Positions 35,537-47,601 of a DNA stretch of 64,000 nt are shown in pieces. The number at the start of each line of letters is the position of its first letter. The stretch's first letter is position 1. The notes beneath the pieces were generated by a model, which saw nothing but the letters and a program-made list of their open reading frames with translations, was not told the origin of the DNA and searched no databases. Where the stretch lies: NCBI GenBank assembly GCA_916610825.1, contig OU744447.1, positions 20,119,563-20,183,562 of the forward strand. The letters run 5' to 3'. The translations under genes and the position numbers were made by a program. The DNA comes from Haliclystus octoradiatus (taxonomy: Eukaryota > Cnidaria > Staurozoa > Stauromedusae > Haliclystidae).

Positions 35537-36413
35537 AAACCGAACTCAATTCGACTTCAAAAGTACGACGTGGTTAGCCGTCCGGCACTCAATTTGCGCA
35601 TGCGTATTTCTGTTCGAGGCTACGCTAAAGTATAAATTAATTCCAAAGAAGATCAAATAATATTCGAACTTCAACCCATCAACAGATTATTAATTATTAT
35701 ATTTTTAAGTCAACTCTATGCTAGCCTGAAAGAAGAATCAAATCTAAGTTATAGAAGCCTTGTTAATTTTTTTTGTTGATCAAGGTTAAGCTTTGAAATT
35801 GCAATACTCCTCATATTTTTTCCAACAACATTGGCTCGCTTTTGAGAACAATCGCAATGAAATTTTTGTTTATCGTGTTCGATTTATCCCAGATAACAAT
35901 TGTAAACAAATAGTGCGTGGAGTGATAAATACATTATTGACTTCATGAGAAAGGTTAGTTTTGGTGGGAAACGTTCTATCTATTGAATAATAATTACTTC
36001 ATTATGATTTGCCGCTATAACTTCCTAGAAACCCTTCCACTTTTGCGTTGTATATAAGTAAAATCAGATCAAAGATTAATGATCCCCGAATAAGCATTGG
36101 AGAAATAACAAACACTTGTGGAATATTACTTGATTTGTGTATAAATCCAATGCAGAGTGAGAACATTTTACGTGAAATATTAATATACATTTTTGAGCAG
36201 CCAAACAACTAAATGAGAAAATTGTGCGAGCGCTAGCCTGCAAGATGTAACTCTGAATCCAACCATATTATCTTGTCACTATAATTTCAAAACAGATTCT
36301 TTTTTATTTGGGAACAGCAAAATTTCAGATTTTCAAGGTATTTAATCATCAAATCCAAAGAATAAACCACCAAATAACTGTAGGCTATGACTTACCGTGT
36401 TGCAGGTTAGTGT
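35537..36413. other. Remainder of the Ngaro target element and plain DNA
   Basis: Starts with ACCGAACTCAATTCGA, the inner part of the 33-bp inverted repeat described at 7927. The far end of that target element was not found. The rest is AT-rich with no gene seen. Confidence 0.45.
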
Positions 36414-37314
36414 TAGGGGAGACCGGGGAGACTTGGACCTAGGGAGACATGGGACAAGAGCGTTCCTGATTACCCATGTAAATTATCTTCTAATTAGAAT
36501 TAATATGTTGTATATGACTTCATGTTGTTTCCCTAAATTTCAATAAGCAACAATAACTAATTGTCAAGAAATTTTAGTATACTAGCTTTTGATGACCGTC
36601 ATACGTTTTGCAGTTCCTCTTCTGATTCAATTAATTTTAGAATAAGTGTTTAATTGCCATTATGAATGGTGCCATTGCAACGGTTTTACTTTGATGAATC
36701 TTTTGATATAAAATGTGTGAATACATTCCTGTTGATGAGGAGTGCCACCTCATTTTTTGCTGGGAAGTGAAACGGGGAGACATGGAACAGCGCGTTTTAG
36801 CATCAACGACAAATGGGAAACTAACCGCATTTGGTGGAGATATGAGTTTGTTTTCATTTATATTAGCTATATTCAACTTTTTTACTTTGTGGAGATAAAG
36901 TTGCTAAATCAATTACAATTAGATTGATGACAGGTGCATCAAAAATGATATTCTTTATTAATGCTAAAATTATTTCTTGCTGGCTCAATTTTGATCAAAT
37001 GAACTCCCCAAGTCAAAGCAACAGACTGTAGTGTCTGGTACTGGAAAGTTAATTTGTCAGTTATGTAATGAAATTTTCATAAAATATGCATGATCCATGT
37101 CACCCCACCGTGTCCCAAGTCTCCCCACTAAAATGGTCGGTCTTCCGCACTATATCTTTGAAAAATTGCTACATTTATGTAATTGATATTCTTACCCTTT
37201 TGAATTGAGCAAGTTGGCTAATAAATGACATAAAAATTGTGACTTTTACACAACCACAATAATTTTAATAATTTAAAATGTGAAAACTGGTCCAAGTCTC
37301 CCTGGTCTCCCCTA
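36414..37314. mobile_element. MITE with TAGGGGAGACC...GGTCTCCCCTA inverted ends
   Basis: The left end TAGGGGAGACCGGGGAGACT and right end AGTCTCCCTGGTCTCCCCTA are inverse over about 25 bp, with one mismatch. Further GGGGAGACATGG-type words lie inside (36440-36470, 36770-36790, 37100-37140). A TA at each end may be the target duplication. It is about 900 bp with no transposase frame. Confidence 0.75.
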
Positions 37315-37374
37315 TAATAAACTCTGGCACCAAGCAAAGCACATGCATCCACAAATTGAATCTGGTAAGCGGAT

Positions 37375-38220
37375 GGCTATACACTTCGTTAAAAGTATGA
37401 CACCAAATAGCATGAAGTTTGTATTTGGGGTTAGCCTAAAATACAGATGAGCCAATTGTTGAAGATCCTTGAAAGCTAGCCAAAATGTCATGCCATGTGA
37501 TTGAAAGTAGTTTTTATTGGAATTATACTGCATGGTTTGAAACCAGAGTGTTTTGTATTAATTATTTTTCACTTGCAGTGAATTTTCCGTTCTATTTTGC
37601 CCATCAATAGTTTGAAATTTGTATGAAGTAGTAATACTGAGTAGGTTTGCATGCATTTTTACGAGAAATAGTTTTTGTTGTTACTAGGTAGCCTACAATA
37701 GTACTCATCATCAAAGTAAATGCGAATTTCCATTAAAATTACATGATAAAAGCTACCCCAATTCTAATGCTGATGTAATGTGATAGGCTAGAATAGAAAA
37801 TTTTTAATGGTTCTTTAAAACATCAGCTTTCCTGTCAGCCATCCTTCAATCATATAAAAATGTCACCATAACAACTTCGCAAAGACAATGTTCTTTCCAT
37901 TGCATTGCCATGGAAACATTCCATAAAATAATTTATGGTTTGCACATCCCCTGGTTTATTGCCATATAAAGTAGAGTTTGGAGCTCTGTCACGGCACAGT
38001 GATTCAAATTGCATTGATAACTCACTCTTAGACTTGGCTATGAATTTAATTCACGGAGAAGAGCTCCGCACGTCAAGGTTTGACGTGCAGAGCTAGCTTG
38101 ATGCACCAAATGTTTTTTGAGGAATTTTGATGGTCAGAATGGTGCTATACAAAGCACGATATTATGAGATTTAACTCAAATGAATGAATCTATTGAGTTT
38201 GGTTTGTCAATATAAAGCCA
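37375..38220. mobile_element. Diverged, inverted copy of the 7927-8803 TIR element
   Basis: On the minus strand it follows the 7927-8803 element through its whole length: landmark words such as GCATGGTTTGAAACCAGAGTGTTTTGT and GAGCTCCGCACGTCAAGG occur in the matching order. The inverted ends are eroded (right end TTGAGTTTGGTTTGTCAATATAAAGCC). It is clearly older than the copy at 7927. Non-coding. Confidence 0.75.
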
Positions 38221-38363
38221 CCTAACTTGTTCCAAAATTTCAATAACTGATGTGTTGAGAGAAGGAATGGAATAATTGGTCTATTTTAGAATAAAACATG
38301 CACAACCCTTAATCATAAGAGTACTATTTTGTGAATCAGTGTAATACTTGGGTCATTGATTAA

Positions 38364-38500
38364 AGTCATCATCATCATCATCATCATTTATTCAGGACAT
38401 GAATAAGCTAATTTAAGCTTTTTTCACAAGACTAATTTATAAATATATATATATAAATAAATGAATAAATATATAAATATATTTATTATTTGTCTTTACT
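38364..38500 (-). mobile_element. LINE 3'-end fragment with (ATG)n tail
   Basis: CATCATCATCATCATCATTTATTCAG followed by LINE-like 3' sequence matches the 3' ends at 14994 and 52494. Only about 100 bp remain, then an AT-rich ATATATAAATA run. It is a strongly 5'-truncated insertion of the same LINE family. Confidence 0.55.
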
Positions 38501-38559
38501 GAAGGTGATAGTGCTCAATGCTATACAGCAGAGCGTGTAATATAATTGAAAATAGTAAA

Positions 38560-40075
38560 AAATAAGACATTCATTTTGCTACTTAAAGTTTCACGCCTAA
38601 GCGATCATCAGGCAATTTATTAAAGGAAAAATAATACGCAATACGCACGGTTTGGAAATACATTGAAATAAAATTCTATTGTCTACTTTCTATTGTTTAA
38701 AACTGTCAGTAAATATAAGTTATTGTTAATTGTTCCTGTTAGCCCCTGTTACATCTGTTAGGTTTTTAAGTTTAATAAGTAAAAATTTTTTTCGTGTCTG
38801 CATCTTGAAATGATTTCTGACCTTCTGTTTAATGGTTTATTGTTAGAGCAGATTATAAAATATTTCTCTGTTAGGCAGAGATCACATTTTTTAGTTTTAC
38901 TACTGTATGTGTTAGTGGTTGAGAGAATAGATCATGTTATCTTGTATTTCTTCTTTTTGTCTTTTAGTTGCCAGACTCGTTTAGATAGTTCAGTAGAGTT
39001 TACATATTTTCTATTTCTAAAAGAGAGAGAATGTTGCGTGTACTATTGCTTAAAGGTTCCCTCAGTTAATCCTCTGTAATTTTGCTTGTCGGTGTTATCT
39101 TTTGTGGTAATCTTTGCGTTATAGACGAGGCTGCTCTTGAGGCATTTATTCTCGAGTGGGCACGTCTTCTTGGATCTGCAATTACATAACTTTGCGCATT
39201 GTGTATTGTTTTGCTGTTGTTGGTTAGTTATTTTGTTGCTGTGGCCCTTAATAATTGATTGCATGTTCTGCAAACAGCTGTAGCTGACTTTGATGTTGCT
39301 AAGGTTGAATATTTTGTGTAGTGAATGCGACTTTGAAAATGCTGCTTTAAAAGTTTCAGGAATATTCTGCCTATGTTAGTATCAACACACTTGTTATAAG
39401 GTGGATTAAACCAAATTACTTTTCTACCTCTTTTATTTCTGCTCTTGTTTGACGGTACGCGTGGATTGTACTTCATTTCATTTTTATATCCACTGGACTT
39501 TAGTGCTGCCTCTTACTGCTGTTTTGATTTGTCGAAAATTTCTTCATTGCATGATAGGTCTGATAGTCGTTGGTTGATTTATGTTGGTAGTTGTTTAATG
39601 ATGTTTGGCGGGTGGTTCTATTTACCTGAACATATAGCGGTTGGTTGTCAGGTTTTCTGTAATGCTGGAATGTTTCATTCGTGACATTGAATATCACATC
39701 AAAAAAATTACTATGTTGATGTTTGTTTAAATGGTAATCTTAAGGCCATGCTCTTTGAATATTTTTGAAATTCTTTTCTTTACTTTTTCAAATTGTTGCC
39801 CAGATTTTTCTTGAATACTGCCAGGCCATCGTCTCTGTAAAGGCCAATATTTTCCTGCCCGGAAGTTTTTCATAGTTTGCTTGAAATGAATAGTCCAACT
39901 AATTCCCATATTTCAGCACCATCACAACTACCATGGTCATGTCGAATAACTTGCTATTGCTTCTCTTTACCCATGCTTCATAGCTGTCAAATAGTACCGA
40001 TTTCCATGCGTGCATAATGATTTGACGTTCGTCTTCTGAAATCATTGTGCGGCGCGTGGGTCATAGATTAACCAT
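38560..40075 (-). mobile_element. Penelope-like element with GIY-YIG endonuclease, decayed
   Basis: On the minus strand an RT end is recognisable (SYEAWVKRSNSKLFDMTM near 39970 and a catalytic LYRDDGLA-type block near 39850). It is followed by the linker (FNVTNETFQHYRKPDNQPLY, 39500-39697), KVIWFNPPYNKCVDTNIGR (39228-39476), a CNCRSKKTCPLENKCL cysteine knuckle and the GIY-YIG domain (NYRGLTEGTFKQ, then NSTELSKRVWQLKD and KCDLCLTEKYFIIC) to a stop at 38758. RT plus GIY-YIG is the defining pair of Penelope-like elements. The frames are broken in several places, so the copy is inactive. A hammerhead motif follows at 38574-38616. Confidence 0.85.
38574..38616 (-). ncRNA. Hammerhead ribozyme motif of the Penelope-like element
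   Basis: The minus strand reads TTGC-CTGATGA-TCGCTTAGGCGT-GAAAC-TTTAAG-TA-GCAA. This contains both invariant cores (CUGAUGA and GAAA), a stem II of CGC/GCG with a 4-base loop, a very short stem III (CU/AG), a UA cleavage site and a stem I of UUGC/GCAA. Hammerheads with such minimal stem III are known in the terminal repeats of Penelope-like elements. It lies about 140 bp past the GIY-YIG stop, where that repeat is expected. Confidence 0.7.
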
Positions 40076-40079
40076 GTAC

Positions 40080-41197
40080 AGTATCCAGAGTAAGTTAGGG
40101 CTAGGTTACTATATACATATCATATAGGGTTTTGCTCAGAATTGCCATAGGCTACTCAATTACAGTTTTCAGGCTGCCTTTGACTTGCCCAAGTCTCACT
40201 TTTACGTTGACGATTTTGATATGTTGGTGAGTGAGACTTGTGTCCTTTGGTAATTCTATTGTTTTAGAAAACAAGGAAACCACCAACAAAATCTCGTCGA
40301 TGAAGTAGTTTTATCCGAGTATTCCAGGGTGTCAACAGTCAACAGCGAACCAATCGTAAAATATATAAGAGCCTGAAATTTTAAAAGCTGCTAAAATATT
40401 TGACAGAAAATATCTCTCAGAAATGGTGGCTTGAGTCACTTGTTGCATATATATTTCAGGGTATTGGAGCTAATTAAACTGGAAAATTGATTTTATTATT
40501 CTATTCTTCTGGCGAGTCATTGATTTAGCGAACGCTCTGTTTTATACTACAAACTTTTTGAGCGCTCGTCGGAGATCGAATTACAGGTTGAAATATGATT
40601 CATTGTGGAAATGATGAACATTTCACTTAAAGGTTGCTATGTTCTGAATAAATCTTTCCCTTGCTCTTGTACACGACGTGGAACTGCTGGAATTTTCGAT
40701 GGTAACCCAAAGCATTCACAATGATACAAAAACAATCATGGAGGGTAAAAACATTTACAGATAATTTCGCCATCTGTATTTTGAATGATGATTTTGAAAT
40801 AAGTTTGCAAATTTTGACAAGCATCAGTTAATCGACTTGATTTAATAACCATAAGTTTCCATATAGATTTAATTCATTCTATTTTGGTTTGCATGCTGCA
40901 TCTTTCATTAATTTACGAAATGTTGGACCCCGTCCTTCACAGTACATCAAATGCGTGATAATTTGTCAGAACAATACGATCAAACAGAATGCCGTTGTGC
41001 AGAATCCTGCACAACGCTGTACGAAGGGAATAAGTCCCGCCTACCGCTCGTCAAAGTGCGGTATATCAAAGCGGGACCTAGAGATCAGTCAAAGGCTGCC
41101 TATGTAGCAGTTACAATTTTAATCAGATAATCATAGTTTGCATATAAGCCTATCACATGGATCTCCTAATCCTAACATATCAATGTATTTATTCCAG
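40080..41197. other. Stretch upstream of the first identified SDF2 exon
   Basis: The exon encoding the start codon and signal peptide of SDF2 should lie here or further left, but no ATG followed by a hydrophobic stretch and a donor in the right phase was found. No other gene is evident. Confidence 0.4.
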
Positions 41198-44100
41198 AAT
41201 TCAAATTTATAACGTGTGGTAGTGCTTTGAAGTTACACAACGCTAGACAAAACATAAGATTACATTCTCATGATGTTAAATACGGATCTGGAAGTGGACA
41301 ACAGGTAAGTTAAAAATATTAGCCTTTTATTTATAGTCCTATTGTCCATCAAATGTATCCAAGCTTGAATAGCTGTTATGTTGAGCAGGCTTCTCACTTA
41401 GTTAAGGCACATTAAAAAGCTTCATGAAAAAGGGGCTTTAGGCCAGGAAATTGTGGGCATACATTTCACAAATAGATATGTTTGTTTCGTTATCTCATTC
41501 TGATTGGTGATATGCCAATCCTTTATGGAATACTACTAGCCTGTGATGCATTATGTATCAAATCTAGCTATTTTTAGTTTTTCACTTTGCTTTTGCCAGA
41601 GACTATTAAATGTTGAATTATCTGGGCCAACAGAAGTAGCGTTTGTTAACAAACAAAGAAGTTTAATTATCCTGGAGCTTTAAAGAATAGGCTGAATCTG
41701 AAAATAACATTAGTATATGTTTAGCTGCTAATTTCAAAATAAAGAGAATATAGAACCTTTTTATCATATAACAACGAACTTGCAGCTTGTTTGAGGAAAC
41801 CTATCATTTGGACTAAGTTGTTTTAATTTTCAGTCCGTGACTGGCTCAGAGAGTTCAGAGGACCACAATAGCTATTGGATGATAAGAGGACAACATCAAA
41901 ATAGTTGTACTAGAGGGTAAGTTTACTTTGAAGATATCATTTGTCCATTCTGTTACTATCAGATTGCCTACTTGGTGTGTCATAATACATCATTTCACTT
42001 CACTTCACTGAATCTTTCTATCAGAAAAAGCAGCAATTGAAATTATCTATAAGCAGATCTTTCCCAATTCTGTAGATTTGCATATACTTCGTATATTTTC
42101 AGATAGGCTACAGTTATATAAATATTGTGTTTGTTTTCTTAATCTTAACTGTTAAATAATTATCCATAACGTCTTTTCATATGTGCTACTTGATAAAGTA
42201 CAGCCAGTGTACCTGCTAGATTTGGTCTTTGAAATATGCATAGGGAAATAGTTTCTGTATAAATCCCTTTTTATCAAATGAGTTCCAAAGTTTTAATACC
42301 TAAACAAGCAAGATTTGATGTGAAGAACAACGTAAAAATAGTTGTTTAGGCAAGAAAGTATTTCTATACTCACAGTAATGTCCCATTGTTAAAATGACAA
42401 CAACTGAATCAATCAAGGAGTGTCTTTGAGGCATGCTGACTATCCATTGTATGTTTGTAATGTTTTGTACACATAGTCTTTAATAGGACCTGTATTTGAC
42501 AAAAAGTTTGCCTTGAATGCAAAAACAAACTTATTTAAAATTTGCACACACAATTTCCTAGACAGAGTTTATAAAAAAAATATTTGTAGGCTACAGTTCA
42601 TAAACATTAATGAAGAATGAACATGAAGCTTTATTTTCATGAACTGTTGATGACATGTCCAGGAACTGTTATTTTCAACATTACATTTTCAATCATATAT
42701 ATTTGTGATTGACAGTCACCTGGTAAGCACAAGTGCTTCTTTATTGAGAGACATAACGAACTTACAGGCATAAAAAGAACATGTGTGCACTGACGAGGAA
42801 TCAGATCCTGGTATCCCGCACAATGCACTGTTACTCTGCCACTGAGCTCAGGGAACACATTGTTGTGTGTACTGTAGTAGGCCTACACTGCCAGTGCACA
42901 AACAAAAGTTCATGAACTCAACAACTGTTTTCACAGAGGAGAAAAAGTATTATTCTGTGAACCTTTCCGTAAAATGTTAACACACGTTTGTTCATGAACT
43001 TCATGAGCATTAATTTAACAGTTCACAAACACTTTGTAAGCAATTCATGCATATTTTGTGGACATAAATTTGCTCAGTTTTTCGCAAATTTCCATAAACA
43101 CTCAAGAATTTTTTTTTTCATTTTTATATGTCTTTATAGACTTTCTGAATTCTGAAATTATTCAAAACTAATAACAAATTGAGCCTGTTTTGCTATACTG
43201 CAATTGAGACTGCAACTATAGTAGTTGGGGTATTTCCAAAATTCTACCTAAACACTGCTGTTGTCATAAATTGTAGCATCATATGAATAATATTATGCTG
43301 TAGATTATGAATAATATTATGCTGTAGATTATGAATAATATTATGCTGTATGGTGTGGCAATTCTGCTACATGTTAAGACTTGTTACTAACATCACTGAA
43401 TTGAGTCTTGAAGAGTCAAGGAACACTGAAAATTCACAGGATGTGTATCATGTTTTGTACGCATAGCCTTTAATATAATTTGCTACATTAAAATTTAAAG
43501 TTTTATATAGTCAGATTTCGTTTTTTTCTAACCTATAAGAATGTACATACTCACAGTATGCTTTGCTTCTATAATTTGATTTAAAATTTCAGTACAATTG
43601 TTAAGTGTGGAGAAGTCATCCGTCTGCAACATGTTTCTACAAAGCGAAATCTGCACAGTCATCTTTTCCAATCTCCCATCTCTCGTAATCAAGAAGTTAG
43701 TGCATTTGGGGAAGAAGGAAATGGAGATACAGGTTAGTAGAAACTGTATTTATATATATACCAATAATACATTCACTATTTCCTCTGCCGGAAAATTCAT
43801 CAGTTCTAGAACGGCTTCTGCACAGTTAATTAAAAATTTATAATTTCATTAATTGTTCATGAACAATTTACATGCTACCTCCATCAACAATTCATACTAT
43901 ACTTGAATTTTGGAACTCACTACATTTTCTACAATTTCTCCTGTCATTCTGAATTTGGAATATCAATCAGAGAGCTGTTTACCACCAGTTATTTTTACAA
44001 TCACTAGTATTCGAGCAACTTTTCTTTCAGTAAATACGTAGGTCTGCCATTTTCGAAATACAATTTGGTATCTGAAAAGTGATTTTATTTTGATAGCCTA

Positions 44101-47100
44101 GATTTAGGTTTCTATGACAATTAATGTTCAGCCTGCTGCGATCAAAGCATACACACGCACCGAAATGAGATTTCAATGAATATTATTGATATGTTGGGAA
44201 TTAAAAATCTGTGTAACTCACACAAGGTTCACAATTTCAAATATGGATCTGATGATTTTCAATCTCACATAATTGGAATATGAATTGTTTTCCCTGTTTG
44301 CAGTTAATCAAACACCATTCGTCTGATGAACAGCTAAATGAAAAATTTGTCAAATTATGGTTACAAAAAATACCTCGTAGATGAACAACATTTGTAATAT
44401 TATGTCAACCAACCAATGAAACAATAGCAAACTGTCTATCAACTTCAAGAGTCCCTGTGCAATAGACGTTTGTGTTTTTGTTTAGTTTGTGTAAGCATTT
44501 CTCGCTGTACGTCCCCACTTTCATGTTGTAAAATTAAACTTTTTCTATAAAATTTTTTAATGGAAATTTTTTTGCATCGATAATATCGAACACGTCTTTC
44601 TATGTGTTTCTATGTATTTGATGAATAGAGTTGGAAATAATATACGTAATCAATCTATAAGATCTATATGCCAATTATATGGTATACCTAAGAAGATAAT
44701 ACCAATAAATCTTTATATAATGACAAACCAAAGATTACAGATCAACCTGATTAATTGAATTAAATGACATCCTAGTTTCCAGAAGGCTAGAGGAAATTTA
44801 GAAGAAAATTGATATCTTTATGGTTTAAATGTCAAACTTCAACAAAACAATTCAGAAGAAAATGCTGAAATGCCTGTAGGATTCCAGATGGGTAAACCTT
44901 TTGCAGGACCCTGTTGACAGGTCACAGACTACTTGCTACTTGCATAGCATACTATTCTGGTAGATGAGTATCTTGAGTAAGTTGAAATATTTATATTTTT
45001 CAGGTGATAACTGGGTTGTTGTCTGCTCAGGAAAGAAGTGGAAACGTGATGAGAAAATAAGATTTAGGCACAAAGATACTAATAAGTATGTATATAGTTT
45101 ATTATAATGCAGAGAAAAAATTGGATCCTATCCAGATATCCTGATACTGTTTGTCCTCATCCAGTTTAAGAAGATATGATATTCGAATAATTATTTCAAT
45201 CAGAAAAATTATATTTATCAAGTTATCAGCAATATCAATGATGATGACAATGATGTTTACGGATTACGTGTTAGTCTATCAGCACCAATAAGTCGACTGA
45301 GCAATATGATTGATCAACACAGTAGTGATAGTGAGACTGTCTGAGTCGGTGGAAATAATCCTTCTAAAAACTTTACCGAAAATTTCAATATAGCATATTT
45401 TGCATTAGATTTCAATTGCCTTCAAAATTTACCGATAGCTATCGATTCAATTCAAAATGTAAGAAATATAATTTGAAGAGGTTTCACACATTTTTCGTGA
45501 TTATCAATTGTAAGTTTCGCTCATTGTTACTGGTAATTTGAAGTACATGTATAAATAGACAAGCACTTATTAACATGTAATAACATTAAAAATGATTGAA
45601 ATAAAGATTATTGCATAGTGGAAATGATTGATGCCTGTGCAATTGTGCAATGCTGCATGTGCTGCGATACCAGTGGGCTGTTCAGGTACCTATATGTGTG
45701 CTCCATGTCTCCAACTAACTAATTAACTCTAGTTCTATATAATTTCAACATTTTTTATATTCCTATTGTTTAAAGTTTTTATTTGTTTAAATTATTTTTT
45801 ACCTTGAAATCGAAAACTGAACACTTTGAAAAACTATCAATCTTAAGGCTATTTTACTGAATAATGAATAAGGATGATTACGATGATGATGGCTAAATGA
45901 ATGAATGAATAATCTAGAGTTTTGTATAGCAGAGAAATATTGATGGTCCATAATTGTCTTTGTGACGTCATCATGACTTGTGTTCTCAAAAGGTGAAAAA
46001 TCTCAATGGCTTGGACTTAAAAACTGCTAACCGAGCTTTCAGCAATATTTTAATAATGAAGTAAATTATGTGTAGGCCTATATAAAAAGGTAAATTGCTA
46101 TAGCGTTTATTGAAATTGCCGACTTGTTAATTGCACGATGTTGTGTAGGTTTCTCCATGCCACTGGTGAACAATACGGACGACCAATTCAAGGACAGCGT
46201 GAGATCGTTGGATACCATACAGAAGACCCAGGAAATCAATGGAAAGCATCCGTAAGTCATTATACTCCATGTTGTTTTCATGCTTGAATGTATTATTGTA
46301 TTCGTAAGTAATGGCAACGGTGACCCTAATACGACAACTGTATTTCTGTGTGATTGTCTTTTACCGTTAGAGTCATGATGTTAAATGCCCATTAATGATC
46401 TCAAGTACAACATTGCAGATAGTCCTTGATTGTCAGGGCAGCACAGAAGTACGCTGCAACTCTTTCCATTGAAACTCGTAGTGTGTTATTACATCCTACG
46501 TAATAAGATGGTACTCACTGCCAATCCATGCTCTAATACGATCAATACTGAATTCAGGGGATTACCTACGGAGGGGGGTGGATACAGAGGCCCTAAGATC
46601 TTGGATAAAAGCGCTTGGCCAATGGCCATACAAGTTAATTAAACCCAAACACCCCTTTTTACTTCCACGTAATTAAGAAGTATTTTTAAGTAGGAAGCTA
46701 AGCTATATAAAACAATCAGAAGTAGACCTAACTTAGGCCCCATCTGTGTATCGGTCCCATTGGGTTATTTTGAAACCAAATGCAAGAGGGATAAAAGCCT
46801 AGATTGACTACTCAATTGCTGTTCATGTCAAATGACGTACCTGTAATAGGGCTTTTTCCAGTAAAGCAAACAGAGGAGCAGCTAGATTTAACTGAGCCGA
46901 GAATAACTGAGTATCAAAGGGGAAAACATTTGAATAAGAGAAACTTTTCACAAGAAAGTAAGTTTGTTTGTTTGATAATCTGAGCCCCGGTAATTTTTTC
47001 GCATCGAAACGAGATGATCTTAAAATAGCTTTTGTGGCCAACTCTCAGTGATTTTGCCGTGGCAAAACAGATCAAAATGTTTGGAAATGATCGATATTGG

Positions 47101-47398
47101 GTCAACAAAGATAGACTTTTGAGGATGTTATTGATGTCGGCCAAAGACATCGTTTTTAAATTTGAATTATTCAATGCTTGAGGATGTTAAATACAATTTA
47201 TTTGGTTGACAAAGGTAAGATAATATTATGGCCTGTTTAAAACTCTCAAAAACACAAATCTGAGTTAGACTATCTTGGTTCTATTATAATATCTTGTAGG
47301 TACCAATAGTCCTAAATATTAAAGCTGTGTTTTTCAAAATGTATTTCTTTATTTGCTTGTAGGAAGGAATTTACGTACGACCAAATAAGAAGCAATGA
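41198..47398 (+). CDS. SDF2: SDF2-type MIR-domain ER protein, exons 2-7 (first exon missing)
   Basis: Exons: 41198-41304, 41834-41916, 43593-43732, 45004-45085, 46149-46251, 47363-47398, all GT/AG with matching phases (183 full codons plus stop). The protein begins FKFITCGSALKLHNARQNIR and carries the family signature HSHDVKYGSGSGQQSVTG, SYWMIRG, IKCGEVIRLQHVSTKRNLHS, QEVSAFGEEGNGD and HATGEQYGRPIQGQREIVG. These are three MIR repeats forming a beta-trefoil. Family members are luminal ER proteins that partner with ERdj3 in folding quality control or with O-mannosylation. The upstream signal-peptide exon was not found. The protein ends EGIYVRPNKKQ without a KDEL/HDEL-like retention tail. SDF2 versus SDF2L1 is not decided. 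Confidence 0.95.
42590..43090. repeat. TCATGAA repeat with tRNA-like SINE inside
   Basis: TCATGAA-family words flank 42700-42860, which on the minus strand reads GAGCTCAGTGGCAGAGTAAC (A-box-like) and later CAGGATCTGATTCCTCG (B-box-like). This suggests a diverged tRNA-derived SINE nested in or beside the palindromic repeat. It lies in SDF2 intron between 41916 and 43593. Confidence 0.45.
43282..43351. repeat. 24-bp tandem repeat, three copies
   Basis: The unit TATGAATAATATTATGCTGT plus AGAT is repeated three times head to tail without visible change until the last few bases. Short minisatellite in an SDF2 intron. Confidence 0.85.
46430..46650. repeat. Possible SINE-like segment
   Basis: Richer in GC than its surroundings and ending GATCTTGGATAAAAGCGCTTGGCCAATGGCC, reminiscent of the GGATAAAGCG-type tails shared by several animal SINE and LINE families. 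No clear A and B boxes were found, so this is tentative. It lies in the last SDF2 intron. Confidence 0.3.
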
Positions 47399-47601
47399 GT
47401 ATAATTTAATTTAGTGTACAGTTCCTTTTATTTTAAATGTATGTTAACTATTTTCTGCACAAACCAGTTAATTAGCAACAATTGAAATTTTTCATGTATA
47501 TGTCTGATCTTCAGGGTATTAAATTGCATTAAAATTCTTCCAAACCTGTTTTAACTCAATCAATTTGTTTCTGTCTATTTACTGATGTTAAGCTTTGATT
47601 T

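Noticed and set aside
36637-36927. Overlapping small frames on both strands
   Set aside because: They fall inside the GGGGAGAC MITE and have no protein-like features.
40889-41107. Candidate first exon of SDF2
   Set aside because: The frame MHAASFINLRNVGPRPSQYI is not a signal peptide and has no donor in the phase needed by the next exon at 41198.
42700-42860. Functional tRNA gene
   Set aside because: A- and B-box-like words are present, but the arms do not fold into a proper cloverleaf and the copy sits in a repeat. SINE remnant is the better reading.
43282-43351. CRISPR-like array
   Set aside because: Three head-to-tail 24-bp units without spacers in a eukaryotic intron. A plain minisatellite.
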